From positions 2,487,501-2,551,500 of the forward strand of contig NZ_CP152407.1 of NCBI RefSeq assembly GCF_038958875.1: a stretch of DNA of 64,000 nt. Reading direction: 5' to 3'. Position 1 is the first letter of the stretch, and each line of letters opens with the position of its first letter. This document shows, piece after piece, positions 38,793 through 47,293 of this stretch. Both the position numbers and the translations under genes were made by a program. The notes under the pieces are model-generated. The model was not told the DNA's origin, made no database searches, and saw nothing but the letters and a program-made list of their open reading frames with translations. Source of the stretch: Acidovorax sp. FHTAMBA (GTDB lineage: Bacteria; Pseudomonadota; Gammaproteobacteria; Burkholderiales; Burkholderiaceae_C).

Positions 38793-41420
38793 TCACTCAG
38801 TCCATCCAGCCCGCCCGAGCGCCTTGATCGCCGCGGTCAACGACACCGCCGCCTGGTCATAGCCGTGCCAGGGGCCGTTGCCGGTGCGCAGCCGGCGTCC
38901 CACGGATGGCACCGTCCAGTGCGCGCCGCTGGTGATCTTGGTGAGCTCGTCCCAGGCCACGGGGACCGACACGCCCATGCCCGGGCGGGCGCGGGCTGTC
39001 CAGGCGGTGGCGGTGGTGGCACCCAGGCCGTTGCGCAGGTAGTCGGCAAAGATCTTGCCCACGCGGTTTTTGGGCCCGCTCTTGGCCACAAAGCGTTGGG
39101 GGATGGTGCGGGCCAGGTGCTGAACGACCTCGTGGCTGAAGCCTTTGACCGTGTCCCAGTCGTGCAGCCGCTTGATGGGCACGACGATGTGCAGGCCCTT
39201 GCCGCCGCTGGTCTTCAGGAAGGCGGGCAAGCCCAGTTCGGTCAGCATCAGGCGCACCAGGGTGGCGGCCTCCTGCACGTGCTCCCACGGCACGCCTTCG
39301 CCAGGGTCCAGGTCAAAGGTGAGGCGGTCGGGGCGGTCTATCTTGTCCTTGCGGGCGTTCCAGGTGTGAAACTCCACCGTGTTCATCTGCGCTGCCGACA
39401 GCAGCCCCTCGGGGCTGGCCACCTCCAGCAGCGGCGGGTGGGCCGGGTACAGCGCTTGCGCAAGCTCCCTGATGCCCTGGACGCCCTTCACGCGCCCCAC
39501 ATCCCAGTGCTTTTGAAAGAACAGCTCACCTTCCACCCCCTCCGGCGCACGCACCAGCGAAGTGGGACGGGCTTTCAGGTGCGGCATCAACAGCGGCGCC
39601 ACGGTGGCGTAGTAGCGCACCAGATCCATCTTGGTAAGGCCGGTGGTGGGGTCGATCACGCGGTCTGCGCTCGACACCCGCACGCTGCCCACGGGCGCGG
39701 ATGAAGATTTGGCGGGCGCGTCTGAATTCGCGGATTGCGCAGCATGGGTGGCGCTGGAGGCTGTCGCCGAAGAAGTCTTCTTGCGCATGGGCTGGGGCTT
39801 TTCCTGGCGGATGTCACGGGGTGGCTTGTCGCTGCGCAGGCCCTTGAACACGGCGTGGCGTATGCGCCCCTCCTGCGTCCATTCTGCAAACGACACCTCA
39901 GCGATCAGCTGTGGCTTCACCCAGTGCGGATTTTTGTCGATGGCTTCGGGGTGGGCAAACGGGCTACGGGATGCCTTGAGCTTTTGCAGCTGTGCGTGCA
40001 GTGCGGCCAGCTGCTTCTGGCTGAACCCGGTGCCCACGTTGCCCGTGTAGCGCAGGCTGCCATCTGCGTCATGCACCCCCAGCAGCAGCGACCCCAGGCC
40101 CGTGCGGGAGCCCTGAGGGTCGGTGTACCCGCCGATCACGAACTCCTGGCGGTGGCTGCATTTGAGCTTGATCCAGTCATTGCTGCGGCGTGACAGGTAG
40201 GCACTGTTCCTGCGCTTTCCCATCACACCTTCAAACCCGAGCTGGCAGGCCGATGCAATCAGGTCTGATGGCAAGGCTTCAAACGCTTCGCTGAAACGGA
40301 CGCGGTCGGTGGTGGCTGCGTTGGCAATGGCCTCAAGACGCGCTCTGCGCTCCACCAGCGGCAGGCTGCGCAGGTCTTGCCCGTTGGCGAACGGCAGGTC
40401 GAACACGTACAACACCAGCGCCTCCGTCGCCTCGCCATCGAAGGCATTCTGCAGCGCCTGAAAATCCGGAATGCCGTGCGCATCAGGCATCAGCACCTCG
40501 CCATCGATCCAGCCGGATTCGAGTGGCAGGCTGGCCACGGCTTCGGCCAGGCGCGGCATTTTCGCGGTCCAGTCGTTGCCATTGCGGGTAAAAAGCTGCG
40601 CCTTGCCAGCCTCCACCCGAGCCATCAGGCGGTAGCCATCAAACTTCAGCTCCCAGATCCAGTCGCTGGTGTCCGCAGGCGGGCCTTCTACCAAGCTGGC
40701 CAGCTGGGGAGAGAGCGCATCGGGCAGGGCGGCATGCGGTGCCTTGCGCTCGGCACGTCCGACACGTCCGTTGCGCTCTGCATGCCCGGAGCGGGCCGGT
40801 TGGGCTGGCGCGTGCGGAGCTGCGGGCTGTGCGTTCCCGGGCGGGGAGGGGGGCAACAGTGGCGCAAGGTCAGTGACGCTGTCGGGCATCTCGTCCACCA
40901 CACTGAACTCCGCAGCCGGGCGCTCCAGCCCGTCGCGTTCCTTGATGAGCAGCCAGGGCGGCTGGCGCTCGTCGCCACGGCCGTGCATGCGCACCAGGGT
41001 CCAGTGCCCCTGCAGCTTGTGCCCGTGCAGAACGAACTTGAGCTTGCCCGCCCGGTAGCCCTCGGCCGCGTCACCCACGGGTTGCCAGTAGCCGCGGTCC
41101 CAGATGATCACGCGCCCTGCGCCGTATTGCTTGGGCGGTATCTGTCCCTCAAAGCTGTTGTACGAAATGGGGTGGTCTTCCACCTGCACCGCCATGCGTT
41201 TGTCGGCCGGGTCCAAGCTGGGGCCCTTGGGCACCGCCCAGCTCTTCATGGTTCCATCGATCTCCAGTCGCAGGTCGTAGTGCAGGCGGCTGGCCCAGTG
41301 TTTCTGGATGACGTATTGCAGCGCCTCCACACCGGGCGTGCCGCCCTCGGCTGGCTCGGGCGTCACACTGAAGTTGCGCTTCTTTTTATACGGGGCGAGC
41401 GCGTCGGTGGTGTCGGCCAT
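38793..41420 (-). CDS. ligD: ATP-dependent DNA ligase D (NHEJ)
   Basis: The 875-residue multidomain repair ligase has the order PE-LIG-POL. A 3'-phosphoesterase domain (about 30-170; HWASRLHYDLRLEIDG contains the conserved HxxxH-type residues) comes first. An ATP ligase domain follows, with the adenylation motif ELKFDGYR near residue 256 and later motifs GVMGKRRNSAY. A C-terminal AEP-type polymerase/primase domain (about 600-870, FDLDPGEG and KTSGGKGLHIVVP) completes it. It processes and seals double-strand breaks held by Ku. Ku lies just upstream, 6 nt away. The linker between domains 1 and 2 is basic and Ala/Pro-rich. Confidence 0.97.
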   Translation of the reverse strand: MADTTDALAPYKKKRNFSVTPEPAEGGTPGVEALQYVIQKHWASRLHYDLRLEIDGTMKSWAVPKGPSLDPADKRMAVQVEDHPISYNSFEGQIPPKQYGAGRVIIWDRGYWQPVGDAAEGYRAGKLKFVLHGHKLQGHWTLVRMHGRGDERQPPWLLIKERDGLERPAAEFSVVDEMPDSVTDLAPLLPPSPPGNAQPAAPHAPAQPARSGHAERNGRVGRAERKAPHAALPDALSPQLASLVEGPPADTSDWIWELKFDGYRLMARVEAGKAQLFTRNGNDWTAKMPRLAEAVASLPLESGWIDGEVLMPDAHGIPDFQALQNAFDGEATEALVLYVFDLPFANGQDLRSLPLVERRARLEAIANAATTDRVRFSEAFEALPSDLIASACQLGFEGVMGKRRNSAYLSRRSNDWIKLKCSHRQEFVIGGYTDPQGSRTGLGSLLLGVHDADGSLRYTGNVGTGFSQKQLAALHAQLQKLKASRSPFAHPEAIDKNPHWVKPQLIAEVSFAEWTQEGRIRHAVFKGLRSDKPPRDIRQEKPQPMRKKTSSATASSATHAAQSANSDAPAKSSSAPVGSVRVSSADRVIDPTTGLTKMDLVRYYATVAPLLMPHLKARPTSLVRAPEGVEGELFFQKHWDVGRVKGVQGIRELAQALYPAHPPLLEVASPEGLLSAAQMNTVEFHTWNARKDKIDRPDRLTFDLDPGEGVPWEHVQEAATLVRLMLTELGLPAFLKTSGGKGLHIVVPIKRLHDWDTVKGFSHEVVQHLARTIPQRFVAKSGPKNRVGKIFADYLRNGLGATTATAWTARARPGMGVSVPVAWDELTKITSGAHWTVPSVGRRLRTGNGPWHGYDQAAVSLTAAIKALGRAGWTE

Positions 41421-41426
41421 GGTGTG

Positions 41427-42452
41427 TCAGGCGGCGCGGCGGGCCGGTTTTTTGGCGGCGGGTTTGGTAGACCGGGCGGCCGGGGTGCTCTTGCCGGAGT
41501 CTGCGGGCTTTTTGGGGGCAGTTTTCTTGGCTGCAGGCTTTTTGGCGGGAGTGGATGGAAGCCGTGTGACCGTGGCTTTGCCCTTGGCTGCCGTGCCCCT
41601 GGCAGGTTTGTCGGCGGCGCGTGGCCCCTTGCCCTCCAGGCTGCGCTTGAGCAGTGCCGTGAGGTCCAGCACCTCGGCACCCGCAGACACCGAAGGGCTG
41701 TTCTCGACCTTGGCCACATCGGCGATGTCGCCCGCCTGGGCCTTGTGTTCCACCAGCTCGTTGATCTGGTCAGCAAAGGAATTGCGAAAGTTGTCGGCGT
41801 CCCATGTCTGCGTCATGTCGTCGATCAGCTGCACCGCCATGGTCATCTCGGCGTCCTTGATGCCGGCGGCCTTGGCATCCAGCGGCGGCAGGTTCAACTG
41901 CTCGAACGACCGGATCTCGCCCCCCCAGCGCAGCAGGTTCAAAATGAGCGCCCGGCCGCAAGGGATCAGTACCGCAAGGTGCTGCTTGGTCTGGATGACG
42001 ACCTTGGCCACACCCACCTTGTTGGTCTTGCGCAGGGCCTCGCGCAGCAGCGCGTAGACCTTTTCGCCACGCTTGAGCGGTGCGGTGTAGTAAGGCCGCT
42101 CAAGGTACACAAACGGAATCTCGTCGGCGTCCAGAAACGCCTCGATTTCGATGGTCTGCGTGACCTTGGGAAACGCAGTGGCAATTTCTTCGGGCGAGAG
42201 CACGACGTAGCGGCCGTCTTCGTACTCGATGCCCTTGACGATGTCGCTGCTGGCGATCTCCTTGCCGGTCACCTTGTTGATGCGCTTGTAGCCCACCGGC
42301 TGCATCGACCGCTTGTCCAGCCAGTCAAAGTCGATACCGGTGCTTGCAGTGGCCGAATACAAACCGACCGGTATGTGCACCAGCCCGAAGCTGATGGCGC
42401 CTTTCCACATCGTGCGCGTCGACGTGGGCGCTTGGCCTGCGGTGTCTGCCAT
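41427..42452 (-). CDS. ku: Non-homologous end-joining protein Ku
   Basis: The 341-residue homodimeric Ku binds DNA ends and recruits LigD. The Ku core domain runs from about 15 (MWKGAISFGLVHIPVGLYSA) to 270. The C-terminal ~70 residues are rich in Lys/Ala/Pro, a typical bacterial extension that tunes DNA binding and threading. It is followed by ligD with 6 nt between stop and start, so the pair forms an operon. No LexA-type box is evident in the 146-nt upstream gap. Confidence 0.97.
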   Translation of the reverse strand: MADTAGQAPTSTRTMWKGAISFGLVHIPVGLYSATASTGIDFDWLDKRSMQPVGYKRINKVTGKEIASSDIVKGIEYEDGRYVVLSPEEIATAFPKVTQTIEIEAFLDADEIPFVYLERPYYTAPLKRGEKVYALLREALRKTNKVGVAKVVIQTKQHLAVLIPCGRALILNLLRWGGEIRSFEQLNLPPLDAKAAGIKDAEMTMAVQLIDDMTQTWDADNFRNSFADQINELVEHKAQAGDIADVAKVENSPSVSAGAEVLDLTALLKRSLEGKGPRAADKPARGTAAKGKATVTRLPSTPAKKPAAKKTAPKKPADSGKSTPAARSTKPAAKKPARRAA

Positions 42453-42598
42453 GGCAACTCTCTCAATTCAAAGGGGTTTGACGGAGGCTCCAAGATAGTG
42501 CGGCCGCTGCACCCGCGGTGTAGGACAACCCCAAGCCACGTGGTCAGGCCGTGCAGAACGTGCTGCGCGGGCTGGTTGGGCCCGCCCTGCCGCGCTGG

Positions 42599-44101
42599 TC
42601 AGACGCTGTAAGTGCGCTCGACAAACGCCTTGGTCGCCACCAGCCCCGCAGGCGTCCAGTGCACGGCGGGGGACATGGCGCGAACCAGCAGCTCCCGCTG
42701 CTCGGCAGGGGCCAGGGTGGGAAGCTGCTCACGCAACAGCGACAAATCGGTGTCCAGCCACTGCTGCGTGTGGCCTGCCGGTTCGCCGAAAGTGGTTTGG
42801 CGGTTACCCGCACGGGCCAGGCGCAGTCTTTCTGCCACGCGGAAACTCACGGGCCGGCGCGGTACATGTGGCATGGCGTCAATGCCCCGGGCAGCCGCCG
42901 TTGCCTCAAAGGCCGCGCCGTCAGCGCTGGCGTCCCCGCGCAGCCAGTGGTGAATCACCTGCAGCTCGTAAGGCGAAAACACACCAAACATCTCCGCGCG
43001 GTCTCCCTGCAGCAGGTTCCAGAACCGGCTTTCGGTGGCGGGCTGGTTTTTCCTGATCCAGCCTGCCTGCTCCAGGGCTGCCAGGAATGCCGGGACCTCC
43101 TGCGGGTCCGCCAGCCAGTCGTTGACCTTGCGGCCGGCCACTTTGCAGAAGTCGGAATGGGCGCCATGCCCGGCGGGCGCCTTCTGCGCAAAGATGCGCA
43201 CGACTTCCTGGTCAATGTCGAAGCTGCGGATGACATCGAGCGTACCCACGCCCACGTCACCCAGGCGGGCGCCGGCGCGCACGCGGCGCCAGTATTCGCC
43301 GCCGTCGTCCATGCGCGGCGCGGCGTCGATGGCTGCCTGGCAAGCGCGCCGTGCGTGGCCGGTGTCGGCGTTGTCCACGGTCACATGCAGCGTGAAGTAA
43401 TACGGGTCGATGCCCAGCTCATTGAGCTCGTAGGCCGTGATCAGCAGGTGCAGCGGCAGCTGTTCGTAGGCCAGGTTGAAGCCCACGATTTCGGGCAGAA
43501 ACTCCTGCGCGTTCCAGCCCAGCGCCAGCTGGATGAGGCCTTGCTGGTAGTGCGTATCGGGCACACCATCCAGCGGGTCCAGCCCATAACGGGCCAGCAG
43601 GCCGCGGTACAGCGTTACATGGTTCTTGTCGGCATCGCCGTTGCCCAGCTCTTCCAGGTACGTCAGCACCAGGTCGGACAGGCGCGGATTATCGGCATAG
43701 GCACACAGGCCGTAGAGCCAGGCGCCGTCCACCAGTTTGGTCGGAGCCACCTGGCGCAGAAAGTACAGCGCGTGGGCGCGGTTGGTGAAGTACCTGCGCG
43801 GCGCACCACCCTGGCGCGCTTGCAGGTAGTTCTGGTACTGCCCATGCACAGACCGCATGTTGGTTTCCATCCAGTTCACCAGGCTGGCGCCGGTGGCGGG
43901 CAGCTCATCGGCCCCGGTGGCCGTATCCCGCAAGGCATCCCGCAGGAAGTCAGCTGCAGCAGCACGCTCTTGCCCGCCGGGTATGCCATTGGCAAGGGGC
44001 TCGTACAGCGATCGGAAGGCATCCGGATTGGCGCTCAGGGCAGCGCCCGGCTCGCGCGGACGGGTAGAAGTGACGGATGGTGCTTTGAGGAGGGCAGACA
44101 T
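42599..44101 (-). CDS. Haem-oxygenase-like diiron (HDO) family protein, PF14518-type
   Basis: The 500-residue protein carries features of the iron-containing redox enzyme / haem-oxygenase-like diiron oxidase family (relatives include UndA, BesC and SznF): helix NYLQARQGGAPRRYF near residue 95, EELGNGDADKNHVTLY near residue 150 with the Glu/His ligand pair, and LHVTVDNADTGHARRA near residue 240 with the D..GH ligands. The expected cofactor is a labile diiron centre used for O2-dependent oxidation or decarboxylation. The last ~200 residues (after about 300) form an extra region typical of the long bacterial subgroup. Substrate unknown. It lies 146 nt upstream of ku on the same strand. I find no strong ribosome site before ATG 44101. 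Confidence 0.75.
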   Translation of the reverse strand: MSALLKAPSVTSTRPREPGAALSANPDAFRSLYEPLANGIPGGQERAAAADFLRDALRDTATGADELPATGASLVNWMETNMRSVHGQYQNYLQARQGGAPRRYFTNRAHALYFLRQVAPTKLVDGAWLYGLCAYADNPRLSDLVLTYLEELGNGDADKNHVTLYRGLLARYGLDPLDGVPDTHYQQGLIQLALGWNAQEFLPEIVGFNLAYEQLPLHLLITAYELNELGIDPYYFTLHVTVDNADTGHARRACQAAIDAAPRMDDGGEYWRRVRAGARLGDVGVGTLDVIRSFDIDQEVVRIFAQKAPAGHGAHSDFCKVAGRKVNDWLADPQEVPAFLAALEQAGWIRKNQPATESRFWNLLQGDRAEMFGVFSPYELQVIHHWLRGDASADGAAFEATAAARGIDAMPHVPRRPVSFRVAERLRLARAGNRQTTFGEPAGHTQQWLDTDLSLLREQLPTLAPAEQRELLVRAMSPAVHWTPAGLVATKAFVERTYSV

Positions 44102-44340
44102 AAATGGGGAGATAAGGTGCCGACATGGCAGACGTCCCTAGGATGGCCGCACCATCATCCTTCCGGCATCGGGCCGAAGCTCTTGCCTGCGTGGGCTTGC
44201 TCCTACGACGATGCATGGCGCACCTGCCCCCTTGTCGCGCTTACTTCCCTGTCGGGGGTGTGGAATTGCGTATTTGTTACCGAGAATGACTACGTCGCTC
44301 ACCACAATGCGATTTCGGATATGCCTGCAGGAGATACGAC

Positions 44341-44559
44341 ATGCCGTTTGAATACCTTCGAGAGATCGCGCAGTCACAGCTTCCGCTCACCGTGGACCAG
44401 GAAGCCAACATCGACAAGTTGCGGGTGCTGCGCGCGGCCGATCTGGTGTCGGTGATGCTGCCGGGCGCAGAGTCCGAAACGCAGACCTTTGCCCGGGTGC
44501 TGGCCATCACGCCCAAGGGGCGCAAGATGCTTGCCCAGGAGCTGGACCGATCTTCATGA
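44341..44559 (+). CDS. Small conserved hypothetical protein
   Basis: A 72-residue, probably cytoplasmic protein with AGGAG 8 nt before the ATG. The middle VDQEANIDKLRVLRAADLVSV and the end VLAITPKGRKMLAQEL look like a compact winged-helix-like fold (the ITPKGR turn resembles the wing of MarR/PadR-type domains), but I do not recognise a family. It stands alone after a divergent HDO gene. Confidence 0.65.
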   Translation: MPFEYLREIAQSQLPLTVDQEANIDKLRVLRAADLVSVMLPGAESETQTFARVLAITPKGRKMLAQELDRSS

Positions 44560-44587
44560 CGCGGCTGCGGACAGCGCTTTTTTGTTC

Positions 44588-44785
44588 TCAACGCCCCACG
44601 TGTGCTGTGGCAAGCCGCTGAAGTATCCGCTGCCGGGATGGCGAAGCGGGATTACGGTTCAGGTTTCGCCCCTCGTCGCATGACGGTGACGCACAGGGCA
44701 GCTCGGTCATCTCCAGAAAACGCTCCAGCGTCAGCAGCACGACCTGCTGGCGCGCGCCGTGTTTCCGGTGCAGCGTTTTCTTCAT
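44588..44785 (-). CDS. Possible small protein, unknown function
   Basis: A 65-residue frame from ATG 44785 with AAAGGACC about 8 nt upstream. It begins basic (MKKTLHRKHGARQQ), has a short hydrophobic stretch VVLLTLERFLEM and then a polar C-terminus with two cysteines. No family recognised. It overlaps nothing and points towards the small gene at 44341. The ribosome site is its main support. Confidence 0.45.
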   Translation of the reverse strand: MKKTLHRKHGARQQVVLLTLERFLEMTELPCASPSCDEGRNLNRNPASPSRQRILQRLATAHVGR

Positions 44786-45013
44786 TGCAGTGGTCCTTTC
44801 AGAAGGCGTTGCCTGCCAACGACGGTAGCGACCTGCAAAAGCATCGCCGGTAGGGTGGCACCGCGGCAGCCTGTAGGCGCGGGCGACTCCCCCTGAGGGG
44901 GCATAACTTCTGATGCCTGGAGTCAATGTTGTCTGACGTTGTGGCAACGCCCGCCGCGGGTTAATGGAGCCAGGCAAAGCGCCCACCCACCGCCCCCGTC
45001 TCAGGAGACCGCC

Positions 45014-45160
45014 ATGTCCGACACCCACCGCACCGGCCCCCACATGCTCAAGCCGCGCGCCCTCAAGCGCATGCGGCAGTCGCAGGCGGCGTTGCGGCCG
45101 CAGCGCGAGCCATTGCGGTTCCCCGAGCCCGAGCCGCCGGTGTGGAAGCCGCTGGGCTGA
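45014..45160 (+). CDS. Small basic hypothetical protein
   Basis: A 48-residue frame with AGGAG 6 nt before the ATG. It is rich in Arg, Gln and Pro (LKPRALKRMRQSQAALRPQ) and ends PEPPVWKPLG. It is too short for a family call; the composition suggests a disordered, possibly nucleic-acid-binding peptide. It may be co-transcribed with the small gene at 45242. Confidence 0.5.
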   Translation: MSDTHRTGPHMLKPRALKRMRQSQAALRPQREPLRFPEPEPPVWKPLG

Positions 45161-45241
45161 TGCTGCGGTCTCCATCGCATTGCCTTTTAGTCCACATGCA
45201 CCCGATGCATTCTTTATTGCACATCAACCCGGAGCAACTTC

Positions 45242-45478
45242 ATGACAGCCAAACCACCTTACCCGGACTTCAACCAATACGGACTCAAGGATGAGGATGG
45301 CCCACCCAAGCAGACCTACGCCAACCGCGCGGGGGGCGAACAGCCCGGCGTGGGCCCGGCCGATGCGGTGGACGCATCCGGCCACAGGCTGGGAAAAACG
45401 GATTCGCATCCCGATCAAAAGCCTTCTTCACGCATGGGCCGTGCGGACATCGGCGAGACGGACAACAAGAGGCGTTAA
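45242..45478 (+). CDS. Small hydrophilic hypothetical protein
   Basis: A 78-residue, strongly hydrophilic and probably disordered protein, rich in Gly, Asp, Lys and Pro (YPDFNQYGLKDEDGPPKQTY start; GKTDSHPDQKPSSRMGRADI end). The composition is reminiscent of stress-induced hydrophilins, but that is only a compositional impression. GGAG lies about 9 nt before the ATG. Lies within a run of small plus-strand genes. Confidence 0.6.
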   Translation: MTAKPPYPDFNQYGLKDEDGPPKQTYANRAGGEQPGVGPADAVDASGHRLGKTDSHPDQKPSSRMGRADIGETDNKRR

Positions 45479-45514
45479 GCCGGTTTTGCTGCACCAGTTC
45501 TTTCATCCATTGCC

Positions 45515-45811
45515 ATGAACCCGTCCGGATACCAGCCCAACGACCTGCCGCCAGCGCGTCCCGCGCCTTATCCCTCAGGTACGCCAGGCGACTGGCGCAC
45601 TTTTGGGGTGGGGGTGCTATTGATAGGGGTCCTTCTGTGCGTATTGGCGTTTGCTCCGACGGGTGCCGACGCAGTGCGGGGCGCGATCGCTGAGGACCCG
45701 GCCTCCCGCACCACCCCCACCCCGCCAGCGGTGCCCCTGGAACTGCACCAGAGCCAGGCACGCGCTGCCGAAAGCACATTGGGGCAGCCGGTGACTGCCG
45801 GGGACCTGTAA
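45515..45811 (+). CDS. Small single-pass membrane protein, unknown
   Basis: A 98-residue protein with a proline-rich N-terminus, one transmembrane helix (TFGVGVLLIGVLLCVLAFAP, about 29-48) and a polar C-terminal tail with TPTPPAVPLELHQSQ. No family recognised. It begins 36 nt after the previous small gene and is followed immediately by a palindromic element. Confidence 0.6.
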   Translation: MNPSGYQPNDLPPARPAPYPSGTPGDWRTFGVGVLLIGVLLCVLAFAPTGADAVRGAIAEDPASRTTPTPPAVPLELHQSQARAAESTLGQPVTAGDL

Positions 45812-45817
45812 TTGTGC

Positions 45818-45876
45818 CAAATTGGCCTCCAGCGCTTGATGGATATGCGCTTACAGCTATCAATTATGTAGTAAAA
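45818..45876. repeat. Palindromic element copy 8, near-consensus
   Basis: AAATTGGCCTCCAGCGCTTG, ATGGATATGCGCTTACAGCT, ATCAATTATGTAGTAAA. It is the clearest match to the shared consensus outside the palindrome and lies between two hypothetical genes. Confidence 0.92.
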
Positions 45877-45935
45877 AGCTAGAGACAAGATGCAAGAACC
45901 CATCGCAGGTCTTGCCTTGTGCATGGCTGCCTGCG

Positions 45936-46454
45936 TCAGCGCGGCAGGCACCCGGCAAAACCGCTGGGTCCCAGCGCTGACACGTCCGCCAGCGTCAGCG
46001 CCTGCGTCTGGTCGTTCTGGCCTGGAATCTTGGTGAGCCGCTGCCCGTTTTGCCAACGCCACTGGTTGCCGTCAAAGCTGTACACAAACGTATGCGTGCG
46101 GTTCGATAGCAGGTGTGCAGGTGTGAGGGTGATGGCCTGGGCATCTGGCTGCGTGGTGGCGGTGGCCTGTGCTTCGTTGTCCTTCACCACGATCTTGCCC
46201 ACGTAGGGCGTGACCGGCGACTCGGTGCGGTTCAGCTCACGCTGCACCAGCGCGGGGCTGTAGCCGGTCTTGATCCACTCGCCACTGCCCCCAGGGCGCA
46301 CGTGGGGCTTGCGCGCTGCCAGAAACTCCGTGCACGCCGCCACCAGAGCGTCAAAACCCGCTGGCGCGGGGCCACCGGGTTCGGGTTTGCTGCAGCCCAC
46401 CAGGGGCACTATCAACAGCAGGGCAGCAGCGAGGGGGCACAGGGGCAAGGGCAT
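45936..46454 (-). CDS. Putative lipoprotein
   Basis: The 172-residue protein has a lipoprotein signal (hydrophobic LAAALLLIVPLVGC with lipobox LVGC, Cys near residue 21), so it should be lipid-anchored in the envelope. The mature part contains VYSFDGNQWRWQNGQRL, a small beta-rich region, and two further cysteines. I do not recognise the family. It is convergent with the small membrane protein gene. Confidence 0.7.
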   Translation of the reverse strand: MPLPLCPLAAALLLIVPLVGCSKPEPGGPAPAGFDALVAACTEFLAARKPHVRPGGSGEWIKTGYSPALVQRELNRTESPVTPYVGKIVVKDNEAQATATTQPDAQAITLTPAHLLSNRTHTFVYSFDGNQWRWQNGQRLTKIPGQNDQTQALTLADVSALGPSGFAGCLPR

Positions 46455-46520
46455 GTGTGTCGGTATGGTTGGTGGGCAGACGCATTGTGTGCCGATGCGG
46501 GCTGCCCGGCTTGACGGGTG

Positions 46521-47186
46521 TCAAGAAGCGTTGCTTGCGCGAGCCGGTTTCAGCGCGGCGGCGTCTGCCTGGTACCAGCGGCCCAGTGCCGATGCGTCGG
46601 TCAGCGCTGCCAGCACGGCCGCGTTCAGCTCGAGTGCGCTGGCAGGCAGCTGCACGGCCTGGTACGCCTGCGCGGTGCCCGCCATCAGTGCCTCGGCGTC
46701 GAGCAGCAGGCGCAGGTTTTGGGGAATCTGCGGCGCCAGCGTGGCGCAGTGATGTACCGACAGCGAATGGGCCTTGCGGCAGGCGCCGGGGCGCACGCTG
46801 TAGATGGAGCAGCGGTCTTCCACCAGAAAACCGCAGGGCTGGCGGGCCGTGTTTGCATCGGCCTGGGCGACATGCTGGCGAAGCCGGGCCGTGGCGGCGT
46901 CCACGCTGCCGGCCCCCTCGGCCACCAGGTGCAGCGCTATGCGAAACACCTCGGGCTCTGTGGCCTCTACCCGCACATGGCAGCAATGGGCGCAGCCAGC
47001 CGTGCAGTCGGGCACGGGGCCTGCGGCGGCAGCCTGTGTGGCCACGGCGTCCAGGCTGTGGTGCAGCTGCGCAGTAAAGGCGACCGCACCCTCCGCGGTG
47101 CCGGTGCGTTGGAGCGCGTGCACCGCCAGAGCACGCACACGCGCGATGGATTCCTCAAATGCAGATTGTTCGTCGTGGGACAGCAT
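46521..47186 (-). CDS. YkgJ-family cysteine cluster protein
   Basis: The 221-residue protein contains the CxxCxxCC-type motif (TAGCAHCCHVRV near residue 83), CGFLVEDRCSIYSVRPGACR near residue 133 and a further CAT. This is the Zn/Fe-chelating CxxCxxCC pattern of the YkgJ family; the role is unknown, with metal binding expected. It is divergent from selD with the short intergenic region between, and its long N- and C-terminal helices are otherwise plain. Confidence 0.85.
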   Translation of the reverse strand: MLSHDEQSAFEESIARVRALAVHALQRTGTAEGAVAFTAQLHHSLDAVATQAAAAGPVPDCTAGCAHCCHVRVEATEPEVFRIALHLVAEGAGSVDAATARLRQHVAQADANTARQPCGFLVEDRCSIYSVRPGACRKAHSLSVHHCATLAPQIPQNLRLLLDAEALMAGTAQAYQAVQLPASALELNAAVLAALTDASALGRWYQADAAALKPARASNAS

Positions 47187-47293
47187 GGGGTGTCTTATAC
47201 CTTCGGGATGGCATGCCCCCGCCGGGTTTCAGCGCTGGGCAGGCGTTGCCTTGCTATATTGGCCGGCTTTGCCACCACCGAGATGCACCCCCC

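Noticed and set aside
40377..42611. 744-codon plus-strand open frame
   Set aside because: Antisense to ligD and ku, both unambiguous.
44888..44900. CCCCC-TGA-GGGGG hairpin as a terminator
   Set aside because: Stem of five with a 3-nt loop, no T-run on either side.
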